Source: Anaerolineae bacterium (GTDB lineage Bacteria > Chloroflexota > Anaerolineae > Anaerolineales > UBA11858). Taken from it: 8,103 bases of DNA. Of the stretch, positions 1 to 5,345 are shown one piece after another (the first letter of the stretch is position 1; every line of letters starts with the position of its first letter). Under the pieces are notes generated by a model. It was not told the origin of the DNA. It saw only the letters and a program-made list of their open reading frames with translations, and did not search any database. Both the position numbers and the translations under genes were made by a program. Location: NCBI GenBank assembly GCA_003694235.1, contig RFKO01000169.1:1-8103 (forward strand), written 5' to 3'.

Positions 1-1104
1 CAGATGTCGTGGGGAGAAACCTTCAGCATGCCGTTGCTGGCTTTTCGTTTCTCCGGCAAGCACAACGGTGTCTCCGAGTTGCACGGACAGGTGGCGCGCC
101 GGATGTGGCATTTCCTCTGGCCGGATCGCTCCGAGGAAGAAGTGCCGATCACCTCGATCACCAACGGCGTGCATGTGGGCACGTGGATGGCCCGCCAGTT
201 GCAGCATCTCTTCCGCCGCTACCTGGGGCGCGACTGGATGGAGCACATGGACGATCCCGAGCTATGGGAGGGTGTGGAGGACATCCCGGATGAGGAACTG
301 TGGGCCATCCATCGCCATCTGAAGCGCAAACTGGCGTTTTATGTGCGCGAGCGGGCGCGTCGGCAGTGGATTCACGGCGGTATTCATCCGGTGCAGGTGA
401 TCGCTGCCGGGGTGTTGCTCGACCCCTACGCGCTGACCATCGGTTTTGCCCGCCGTTTTGCGACCTACAAACGCGCCAGCCTGATCCTGCGAGATTTTGA
501 CCGCTTGCTGGCGTTGATCAATCAGCCAAACCGCCCGGTTCAGATTATCTTCGCGGGCAAGGCGCACCCCGACGATCATCCGGGCAAGATGCTGATTCAG
601 GAAGTTTACCGGGCGGTTAAAAAAGCGGAGAACGGCGGTCGGCTGGTCTTTCTGGATGATTATGACATGAACCTGGCCCGTTATCTGGTGCAGGGGGTGG
701 ATGTCTGGCTGAACACGCCGCGTCGTCCCAATGAGGCTTCTGGCACCTCAGGGCAGAAAGCCGCGCTCAATGGCGTGCTCAACTTCTCGGTGCTGGATGG
801 CTGGTGGCGCGAGGGATTCAACGGCCTGAACGGCTGGGCGATCGGCGACGATGTGGATTACGATGATCCGGAGGAGCAAGATCGGCGCGATTACGAGAGC
901 CTGATGGCCACGCTGGAGAATGAAATCATCCCGTTGTATTACGATCGTCGCGGTGACGACAACCTGCCGCGTGAATGGGTGGCGCGGATGAAGGCTTCTA
1001 TTCGCACGCTGGCGCCGCAGTTCAACATGCGCCGCATGGTCAAGGAATATACCGAGCGGCTGTACGTACCCTGTGCGCGGAGCGAAACCCTGACGGAGAG
1101 CTGA
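1..1104 (+). CDS. glgP: alpha-glucan (glycogen/starch) phosphorylase, C-terminal part, 5' end outside window
   Basis: Catalyses phosphorolysis of alpha-1,4-glucans to glucose-1-phosphate, using PLP, in the cytoplasm (GT35 family, the shorter alpha-glucan phosphorylase branch). The frame is open from base 1 and the first residues already match the middle of the family (GVSELHGQVARRMW), so the Met at 4 is internal and the gene is cut by the window edge. Counting that Met as 1, visible motifs are ITNGVHVGTW (52-61), ARRFATYKR (149-157), FAGKAHPDDHPGK (183-195) and EASGTSGQKAALNG (244-257). K252, codon 757-759, corresponds to the PLP-binding lysine (Lys680 of rabbit muscle phosphorylase). The C-terminus is complete, ending with TGA at 1102-1104. 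The convergent lipoprotein gene ends only 7 bp away. No damage is seen. Family assignment is very secure; the preferred substrate (glycogen or maltodextrin) cannot be told. Confidence 0.95.
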   Translation, partial: QMSWGETFSMPLLAFRFSGKHNGVSELHGQVARRMWHFLWPDRSEEEVPITSITNGVHVGTWMARQLQHLFRRYLGRDWMEHMDDPELWEGVEDIPDEELWAIHRHLKRKLAFYVRERARRQWIHGGIHPVQVIAAGVLLDPYALTIGFARRFATYKRASLILRDFDRLLALINQPNRPVQIIFAGKAHPDDHPGKMLIQEVYRAVKKAENGGRLVFLDDYDMNLARYLVQGVDVWLNTPRRPNEASGTSGQKAALNGVLNFSVLDGWWREGFNGLNGWAIGDDVDYDDPEEQDRRDYESLMATLENEIIPLYYDRRGDDNLPREWVARMKASIRTLAPQFNMRRMVKEYTERLYVPCARSETLTES

Positions 1105-1126
1105 ACAGCGCTCAGGGCTGTTGCTC
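1098..1126. terminator. possible bidirectional hairpin between convergent genes
   Basis: AACAGC (1104-1109) pairs with GCTGTT (1117-1122) around a 7-nt loop, and GAGC (1098-1101) with GCTC (1123-1126) extends the stem across a 2-nt bulge. It spans the stop codons of both convergent genes. No T tract follows on either strand, so termination by this element alone is doubtful. It may just separate or stabilise the two 3' ends. Confidence 0.3.
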
Positions 1127-2212
1127 GTCCACACCGTACACGCGCGTATGGGGGTAGAAATCTTTCCAGCCAAACCAGAACGATGAAGTGCTTTTGACGC
1201 GGTTGAGGTGTTGGCCGGCCAGCGGGCCGTCCAACGCCTCGCCGCTTAGCTTGTTCCACAGGCTGCCGGTTTCCTGATCGCGCAGCGTGTCCTCCCCTGC
1301 GCTTTCGAAAGTGAGGGTCTGTCCTCCCAGCCGTCGGTCGAACACCACGCCGGTCACACTTTCCTCGTCGAAGACCACCAGCAAGGGGGTATCGCCCAGG
1401 GCGTCGTTGATCACCGGTTGTTCATTGAGCACAGAGAAAGGATAAGCGACGGCCAGGTCGTCTAGCGCCACGCCGATGACAAATTCTTTGACATAGAGGC
1501 GGTCGTCGCGGTGGCTCTGGCCGATGACGCCGCTGCGGCTGGAATCGTAGTAATCGAAATAGGGGTCGCGACTGCCGTAGTAACCTTTGCGCAAGGCCAG
1601 GGTATCGGGGTGCAGCGCTTTCCATTCTGCCCAGGTGGTTTGCCAGGAGGGCAGGTATTCCAGTTTGGTGCCTTTCAACGGGCCTTCCACGGCTTCGCCG
1701 AGCAACTGACTCCACAGTGTTTTGGTCTGCCGGTCGTACATCACCAGCACGTTCATGATCAGCTTGCCGCTGACGCCGAAGGTGTACTCTTGGTCGTTAA
1801 TCTGGCGGGAATACACGATTCCCGTGAAGCAAAGCGGTCACCATGTGACGGCGATTTTCACGCCGCCGACCGTGTCGTTGACGATTTCGTGCATGGAGAG
1901 ATGCGGCACGGAGTAGGCGCGAGACTCGCCGTTGAAGGTGACGCCGATGACCATTTCCTCGGGGGTATATTCTTCATCTGCCTGTGCTGCTGTCAGGAAC
2001 TCCGGGTTGTCGATCGCCGGGATGGCGTCGAAGGGCAGCAGTGTGACGATGGTGTATTCCGTGGCTTTGGGGGCAGATGTAGGGGTGACTTCTTCTGCCG
2101 GGGCGGGGGTGTTTGTTGGGTCCGCGGTGGGGGAAGTGGCGGCCGCGGCAGCGGAGCAGGCGGCCAGCAGCAGCCCTGTAGCGATGAGCATGCTGGTAAG
2201 TGCGGGTTTCAT
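1112..2212 (-). CDS. DUF3179 lipoprotein, candidate selenoprotein (Sec125 encoded by UGA)
   Basis: Read through the single in-frame TGA at 1838-1840, this gives 366 residues. Residues 1-19 are a lipoprotein signal (hydrophobic 8-18, lipobox L-A-A-C with Cys19). A Pro/Thr/Ala-rich linker follows (about 20-50), then two DUF3179-type repeats (about 88-206 and 245-358). Family members carry T-Y/W-C-P-L-C after the HEIVNDTVGG segment; here W124 is followed by UGA and then P126-L127-C128, giving UPLC. Frame and homology continue without a shift: codons after the TGA give PLCFTGIVYSRQ. The start is well set: ATG at 2210-2212 with AGGAGGT 6 nt upstream. The true stop is TGA at 1112-1114. DUF3179 has no established function; location outside the membrane, lipid-anchored, and thiol/selenol redox chemistry are inferences. 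A simple nonsense mutation (Cys TGC/TGT to TGA) is the alternative; automatic annotation would yield two pieces, 2212-1838 and a false GTG start at 1816. Confidence 0.8.
1806..1824 (-). promoter_or_regulatory. candidate bacterial SECIS hairpin
   Basis: On the mRNA, CGGGAAU pairs perfectly with AUUCCCG (7 bp) around the 5-nt loop CGUGU. Twenty nucleotides lie between the UGA and the loop. Published criteria for bacterial SECIS elements (stem-loop inside the coding region just after UGA, 16-37 nt from UGA to the apical loop, upper stem 4-16 bp, a G among the first two loop bases) are all met: G is loop base 2, followed by U, the GU pair that SelB contacts in E. coli fdhF. No bulged U as in E. 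coli and no convincing lower stem is seen, but bacterial SECIS elements vary widely between lineages. It is a short hairpin, so chance cannot be excluded from structure alone. Confidence 0.68.
1838..1840 (-). other. in-frame UGA, candidate selenocysteine codon (Sec125)
   Basis: The minus-strand reading is aca tgg TGA ccg ctt tgc: T-W-[UGA]-P-L-C. The UGA sits at the first Cys of the CPLC motif of DUF3179, giving UxxC, a common selenoprotein redox arrangement. The following base is C; UGAC is a weak termination context in E. coli and is also the context in fdhF. This gene itself ends in UGA, as do glgP, prmC and the 62-residue gene, so UGA is a working stop codon here and any recoding must be local. 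Confidence 0.72.
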
Positions 2213-2218
2213 GGTGCT

Positions 2219-2225
2219 ACCTCCT
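2219..2225 (-). promoter_or_regulatory. strong Shine-Dalgarno for the DUF3179 gene
   Basis: AGGAGGT on the minus strand ends 6 nt before the ATG at 2210-2212. It fixes the start of the lipoprotein and argues that the upstream half is actively translated, not a decayed remnant. Confidence 0.85.
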
Positions 2226-2274
2226 GTTATACCCCCTGATGCGCTGAAAGACGAGAGTCTTACCTGGCCTTTAG

Positions 2275-2325
2275 ACTCAACCGCCCCGCGGGGGAGGCTC
2301 CAGTTCCCGGCGGGGCGAGTTGAGT
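2275..2325 (-). promoter_or_regulatory. long GC-rich inverted repeat in the lipoprotein leader
   Basis: ACTCAACCGCCCCGC (2275-2289) is complementary to GCGGGGCG-A-GTTGAGT (2310-2325): 15 bp with a single bulged A, loop about 20 nt, with some further pairing possible inside. It lies between tsaC and the lipoprotein gene, inside the leader predicted from the TATAAT at 2348-2353. No T tract follows on either strand, so it is not a typical intrinsic terminator. It could be a leader control element, an mRNA-stabilising structure or a protein-binding palindrome. Confidence 0.6.
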
Positions 2326-2347
2326 GTATGAGGAGAATGCAATTTTC

Positions 2348-2353
2348 ATTATA
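2348..2353 (-). promoter_or_regulatory. promoter -10 element for the DUF3179 gene
   Basis: Perfect TATAAT on the minus strand in an AT-rich stretch. The predicted +1 is about 2341, giving a leader of about 129 nt. No good -35 is seen at 16-19 bp spacing (CATCTG at 17) and there is no extended TG, so activity may need an activator or this may be chance. Confidence 0.45.
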
Positions 2354-2374
2354 GAGAGAAAGTTAAGAGCCAGA

Positions 2375-2397
2375 TGAAAAGAAGATAAAGATTATCT
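2375..2397 (-). terminator. weak AT-rich hairpin at the end of tsaC
   Basis: AGATAA-TCT-TTATCT on the minus strand overlaps the tsaC stop codon and is followed by TTCTTTTC. The stem is only 6 AT-rich pairs, so it would be a weak intrinsic terminator at best. It separates the prfA operon from the downstream lipoprotein promoter. Confidence 0.3.
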
Positions 2398-3018
2398 AAA
2401 ATCTTTGAGCGCATTTGTCAGGTCTGCTTTGCTCAACGGCCCGGCGCGTAGAATTTTTATCTCGTCCCCGGTGCAATCGACTACCGTAGAGGGAGTGCCT
2501 CCCGGTGTGCGCCCGCCGTCCAGGATCAGCGGGATGTGCCCGTTGAGCTGAGCGTACACCTCTGCGGCGCTGAGCGTGTTTGCTCCGCCGGAGCGGTTGG
2601 CCGAGGTTACGGCCAGCGGCCCCCAGGCGCGCAGCAACGCCAAAGCCAGCGGGTGGTCGGGGATGCGCACGCCTACGGTGGGTTGCGGCCCGAGGATTGC
2701 CGGCAGGGACGGATGGCGCGGCACGACCAGGGTCAACGGGCCAGGCCAGAAAGCTTCTGCCAGCCTGAAAGCGGTTGACGGCACGTTCAGCGCCACTTTT
2801 TCCAGGTCTTCTGCCCTGCCGAGCAGCACGGGGATGGCTTTTTCCGCCGGACGGTCTTTGGCGCGGAAGAGCGCGGCGATGGCCTGTGGGTCGTCCACAC
2901 GCGCGCCGATGCCGTACACGGTATCGGTAGGAAAGGCGACGATTCCTCCCTCTGCCAGGGTTGCCAGAGCGCGTTCCATCGCTTCGGGATGTTTGGCAGG
3001 CAGGATGATGGTCTTCAT
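2392..3018 (-). CDS. tsaC: threonylcarbamoyl-AMP synthase (Sua5/YciO/YrdC family)
   Basis: Makes threonylcarbamoyl-AMP from Thr, bicarbonate and ATP, the first step of t6A37 modification of ANN-decoding tRNAs, in the cytoplasm. The 208 residues form a single YrdC domain without the C-terminal Sua5 domain. Motifs: PTDTVYGIG (30-38); the basic cluster K54-D-R56-P with K60 before IPVLL; SANRSGG (139-145); PSTVVD (176-181). The start ATG at 3016-3018 overlaps the prmC stop as ATGA, and no Shine-Dalgarno is visible, so translation is probably coupled to prmC. This is the last gene of the prfA-prmC-tsaC operon and ends in TAA. In Bacillus subtilis the homologue ywlC also lies near prfA and prmC, which supports the assignment. 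The partners TsaB, TsaD and TsaE are not in the window. Confidence 0.93.
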   Translation of the reverse strand: MKTIILPAKHPEAMERALATLAEGGIVAFPTDTVYGIGARVDDPQAIAALFRAKDRPAEKAIPVLLGRAEDLEKVALNVPSTAFRLAEAFWPGPLTLVVPRHPSLPAILGPQPTVGVRIPDHPLALALLRAWGPLAVTSANRSGGANTLSAAEVYAQLNGHIPLILDGGRTPGGTPSTVVDCTGDEIKILRAGPLSKADLTNALKDFR

Positions 3019-3893
3019 GCTTTGTGGTGAGCTGTTTGCACCTTGAGGAGACGGTCGTGTCCGGCCAGGTCGGGCAGTATCTGCACCTCGGCCTCGGGGA
3101 AGGCTTCGCCGGCGAGGCTGGCGGCTGCCTGTCCCAGCGAGGCTTCGATTTCCATCAGCAGCAGGCCGCCGGGGCGGAGATGGTGGCGGGCTCCCCGGAG
3201 CAATGGTCGAATGACGGCCAGCCCATCGTCCCCGCCGTCGAGCGCCAGGGTCGGCTCCCGTTCATGCACGTCCAGGCCGTGCAGCACTGCTGTGGGGATG
3301 TACGGAGGGTTGGCGCAGATCAGGTCGAAAACGGCGTGGGTGGAGAGCGGCGTGAGCAGGTCGGCCTGTAGCCATTGAATCCGCTGTGCCACCTGATGCC
3401 GAGAGGCATTGGCGCGGGCAACCTTCAGCGCGGCGGCGCTGAGATCGAGCGCCAGCAGATGCAGGTCGGGGACGTGTTTTGCCAGCGCGATGGCGATGCA
3501 CCCCGAACCGGTGCCCACGTCCAGCGAGCGGCGTCGCCCGGAGTGCTGGCGCAGCCATGCCAGCGCGTGCTCGACCAGCATCTCGGTCTCCGGGCGGGGG
3601 ATGAGCACCGCGGGGGACAGTTGAAAAGTCAGGCCGTAGAACTCCCACTGCCCCAGCACGTAAGGCAGGGGTTCCCCAGCCAGCAAGCGTTGCAGGGATG
3701 CGTTTACGCTTTCGAGTTGGTCGGCTGAGAGTGTGTGTTGCGGGTGTGCCAGCACAAAAGCGCGTTCGACGCCCAGAATGTGCGCCAGTAGCACCTGTGC
3801 ATCCAGCCAGGCGGTTTCGCTGAGGGGGGCGAGGCGGGTTTTCAGGGCCTGCAGTAGCGGCCCAACCTGACAGGGCAGGCCGTCGGGTGGCAT
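3015..3893 (-). CDS. prmC: peptide chain release factor N5-glutamine methyltransferase
   Basis: SAM-dependent enzyme that methylates the glutamine of the GGQ motif in release factors 1 and 2. The 292 residues show an N-terminal helical domain (about 1-80), the family signature YVLGQWEFYGLTF (78-90), PRPETE (99-104), the SAM-binding DVGTGSGCIAIALA (125-138) with D150 after the second strand, and the NPPY catalytic motif (195-198, in ANPPYIP). Near the C-terminus REPTLALDGGDDGL (212-225) is also typical. The ATG directly abuts the prfA stop (TAA then ATG) and the 3' end overlaps tsaC by ATGA, so all three genes are translated from one tightly packed message. Its likely substrate, Gln230 of the adjacent prfA product, is encoded by the same operon. 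All key residues are intact. Confidence 0.95.
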   Translation of the reverse strand: MPPDGLPCQVGPLLQALKTRLAPLSETAWLDAQVLLAHILGVERAFVLAHPQHTLSADQLESVNASLQRLLAGEPLPYVLGQWEFYGLTFQLSPAVLIPRPETEMLVEHALAWLRQHSGRRRSLDVGTGSGCIAIALAKHVPDLHLLALDLSAAALKVARANASRHQVAQRIQWLQADLLTPLSTHAVFDLICANPPYIPTAVLHGLDVHEREPTLALDGGDDGLAVIRPLLRGARHHLRPGGLLLMEIEASLGQAAASLAGEAFPEAEVQILPDLAGHDRLLKVQTAHHKA

Positions 3894-4955
3894 TTACAAT
3901 CCGGCTTCGGCCAGGCGCTCGGCCTCGTCGCGAGTGGCCAGTTCATCGATGAACTCATCCAGGTCGCCGTCGAGCACGGCGGGCAGGTTGTAGGAAGACA
4001 GGTTGATGCGGTGGTCGGTGACGCGCGACTGAGGGAAGTTGTAGGTGCGGATTTTCTCGGAGCGTTCGCCTGTGCCGATCTGAGAGCGACGGTCGGCCTC
4101 GATTTCCGCCCGGCGTTTGGATTCTTCGATCTCGTACAGGCGTGCCTTGAGGATGCTCATGGCGCGCTGGCGGTTTTGCAGTTGCGAGCGCTCGTCCTGG
4201 CATTGGACGACAATACCGGTGGGGATGTGCGTCAGACGCACCGCGGTGGCGTTCTTTTGCACGTTTTGTCCGCCAGCCCCGGCCGATTTGTACACATCCA
4301 TTTTGATGTCGCTGTCCGGGATTTCGATTTCCACGTCGTCCACCTCGGCGAGCACGGCTACCGTGGCGGTGGAGGTGTGGATGCGCCCCTGCGATTCGGT
4401 GACCGGCACGCGTTGCACCCGATGCACGCCGGATTCGTACTTAAGGCGGGAATATGCCCCGCGGCCTTTGACCAGGAAAATGATCTCTTTGAAGCCGCCG
4501 ATGCCGGTTTCGTTCGCCGAAAGCACCTCCACTTTCCAGCCCTGTTTGTCTGCGTAGCGGCTGTACATGCGGAACAGGTCGGCGGCGAACAGGCCGGCCT
4601 CATCGCCGCCGGTGCCGGCGCGAATTTCCATGATCACGTTGCGGCTGTCGCGCGGGTCTTTGGGCAGCAGCATGCTTTTGATTTCCCGCTCCAGCGCGGG
4701 GAGGCGCGCTTCGAGTTCGGCGATCTCCATTTCGGCCAGTTCGGCCATTTCGGGGTCGTCGCTCTCCAGCAGGGAGCGCGCCTCTTCCAGGTCTTTCAGC
4801 ATCTGACGGTATTCGGACGCCTTTTTGATGATCGGTTCGAGGTCGGCGCGCTCGCGCGCCAGTTGAGCGGCGCGTTCGTAATCATCGCCAACGGTCATCA
4901 ATTCTTCGTTGATGGCAGCGTAACGTTCTTCGATTCCTTGCAGTTTTTCCAGCAT
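3894..4955 (-). CDS. prfA: peptide chain release factor 1
   Basis: Recognises UAA and UAG in the ribosomal A site and triggers peptide release. 353 residues from ATG at 4953-4955, close to the E. coli length of 360. The N-terminal helical domain covers about 1-110. The stop-codon tripeptide is P184-V-T186 (PxT, the RF1 type; RF2 has SPF). The catalytic GGQ is at 228-230 in [17 protein letters not shown], where many RF1 proteins have GGQHVN. The frame stays open far upstream, to 5381, but that extension has no family resemblance, and an extended -10 promoter 7 nt before this ATG fixes the start. No Shine-Dalgarno is present, consistent with a leaderless mRNA. First gene of the prfA-prmC-tsaC operon; divergent from rho. 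RF1 does not read UGA, so it would not compete with Sec insertion at 1838. Confidence 0.95.
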   Translation of the reverse strand: MLEKLQGIEERYAAINEELMTVGDDYERAAQLARERADLEPIIKKASEYRQMLKDLEEARSLLESDDPEMAELAEMEIAELEARLPALEREIKSMLLPKDPRDSRNVIMEIRAGTGGDEAGLFAADLFRMYSRYADKQGWKVEVLSANETGIGGFKEIIFLVKGRGAYSRLKYESGVHRVQRVPVTESQGRIHTSTATVAVLAEVDDVEIEIPDSDIKMDVYKSAGAGGQNVQKNATAVRLTHIPTGIVVQCQDERSQLQNRQRAMSILKARLYEIEESKRRAEIEADRRSQIGTGERSEKIRTYNFPQSRVTDHRINLSSYNLPAVLDGDLDEFIDELATRDEAERLAEAGL

Positions 4956-4962
4956 GGAGGGG

Positions 4963-4971
4963 ATTATACCA
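4963..4971 (-). promoter_or_regulatory. extended -10 promoter of prfA, probably giving a leaderless mRNA
   Basis: TGGTATAAT on the minus strand: a perfect TATAAT with the TG of an extended -10, which can work without a good -35 (none is clear). The last T is at 4963, so +1 is expected at about 4956, one base before the ATG at 4955. The spacer to the ATG is CCCCTCC, with no ribosome-binding site. Confidence 0.7.
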
Positions 4972-5003
4972 TTGGCAGGCGGAACGGATGGCCGTTGGCA
5001 GGC
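4972..5003. repeat. direct repeat TTGGCAGGC x2 upstream of the prfA -10
   Basis: TTGGCAGGC occurs at 4972-4980 and again at 4995-5003, 23 bp apart start to start (about two helical turns). The copies lie where a -35 or an upstream regulator would bind for prfA. Possible operator pair; a chance repeat in GC-rich DNA is the alternative. Confidence 0.35.
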
Positions 5004-5034
5004 TGCGAGGGTGCATGCAAAGTATGTAAAAGGT

Positions 5035-5134
5035 ACCCTCCCGCAGGTTGTTGATGGTGCGCCAGGGAGGTGATATGGCTGCTTGTACTGCACATTTGCG
5101 GCGAAAATTCGCATCGTCGAACCTGCGGGAGGGT
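5035..5134. repeat. 15-bp perfect inverted repeat enclosing 70 nt
   Basis: ACCCTCCCGCAGGTT (5035-5049) is exactly complementary to AACCTGCGGGAGGGT (5120-5134). The enclosed 70 nt include the palindrome at 5101-5112. No flanking target duplication is visible. It may be the remnant of a small non-autonomous element, a structured RNA, or a paired regulator site serving both divergent promoters. The sequence does not decide between these. Confidence 0.6.
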
Positions 5135-5178
5135 TCGCAATCTGCGACCTTTGCGTGCACCCACGCTGTGAATCGCAC

Positions 5179-5207
5179 TTGCAGCCCCTGGATGTGCATG
5201 CTATAAT
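5179..5207 (+). promoter_or_regulatory. rho promoter
   Basis: TTGCAG (5179-5184), a 17-bp spacer, then TATAAT (5202-5207) preceded by TG at 5199-5200 (extended -10). The predicted +1 is the A at about 5214, leaving a 132-nt leader before rho. Confidence 0.7.
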
Positions 5208-5221
5208 TTCGGCACGGATTT

Positions 5222-5304
5222 CCCCCGCTTGTTTTTTCCCAGGTGAGTCAACCGCGTATAGCATTCCCCTGTTACGCCCTGACGCGAAGCAGAGGGGGGC
5301 TTTT
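5222..5304 (+). promoter_or_regulatory. possible attenuator in the rho leader
   Basis: The G6 tract (5294-5299) can pair with CCCCT at 5266-5270 (TTCCCCT/AGGGGGG with two G-U pairs at the base). Alternatively it can pair with CCCCCGCTT at 5222-5230 (GCTT with AAGC 5287-5290, then C5 with G5 after a short bulge). These are mutually exclusive. The G tract is followed by C and TTTT, like a short intrinsic terminator. Long, regulated rho leaders are known in E. coli; that this one attenuates is inference. Confidence 0.35.
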
Positions 5305-5345
5305 CGTACGGACGCGGCCGTTTTCCCTTCAAAACAGGATAATTT

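Larger units (their letters stand above)
1139..1951 (-). repeat. internal duplication within the DUF3179 protein
   Basis: Residues 88-206 and 245-358 align at a constant offset of 157 over the first part. VIGVTFNGESRAY matches VIGVALDDLAVAY, the IVND segment matches VIND, and TGIVYSR matches TGVVFDR. MYDRQTKTLWSQLLGEAVEG matches the QETGSLWNKLSGEALDG segment. At the redox site U125-P-L-C128 aligns with D282-E-E-S285. The second copy therefore keeps the fold but not the CxxC-type site. Confidence 0.75.
4956..5345. other. 390-bp divergent intergenic region prfA / rho
   Basis: No convincing gene is seen on either strand. It holds the prfA extended -10 (4963-4971) with a 9-bp direct repeat, a 100-nt inverted-repeat unit (5035-5134), small palindromes GCGAA-AA-TTCGC (5101-5112) and GCGTG-CACC-CACGC (5153-5166), the rho promoter (5179-5207) and a 132-nt rho leader with competing C- and G-tracts. 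Between 5096 and 5176 the core TGCG/CGCA recurs six times at irregular spacing. Confidence 0.7.

Noticed and set aside
754..759. Gln instead of Met before the PLP lysine in the glycogen phosphorylase motif (GTSGQK)
   Set aside because: To my knowledge Gln occurs at this position in other members of the alpha-glucan phosphorylase branch; the lysine itself is present.
1112..1816. Separate downstream gene starting at GTG 1816
   Set aside because: It begins in the middle of the DUF3179 motif, lacks a signal peptide and a ribosome-binding site, and is in frame with the upstream half. It is the C-terminal part of the same protein.
1838..1840. Genome-wide reassignment of UGA to an amino acid
   Set aside because: UGA ends glgP, the DUF3179 gene, prmC and the 62-residue gene at sensible places, and Trp is encoded by TGG, so UGA works as a stop here.
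1511..2239. 242-codon open frame on the plus strand opposite the DUF3179 gene
   Set aside because: Antisense to a gene with clear family homology, low-complexity Gly/Cys-rich product, no ribosome-binding site: a GC-rich shadow frame.
4011..5054. 347-codon open frame on the plus strand opposite prfA
   Set aside because: The Phe/His/Gly/Val-rich product has no family resemblance and mirrors prfA codon usage.
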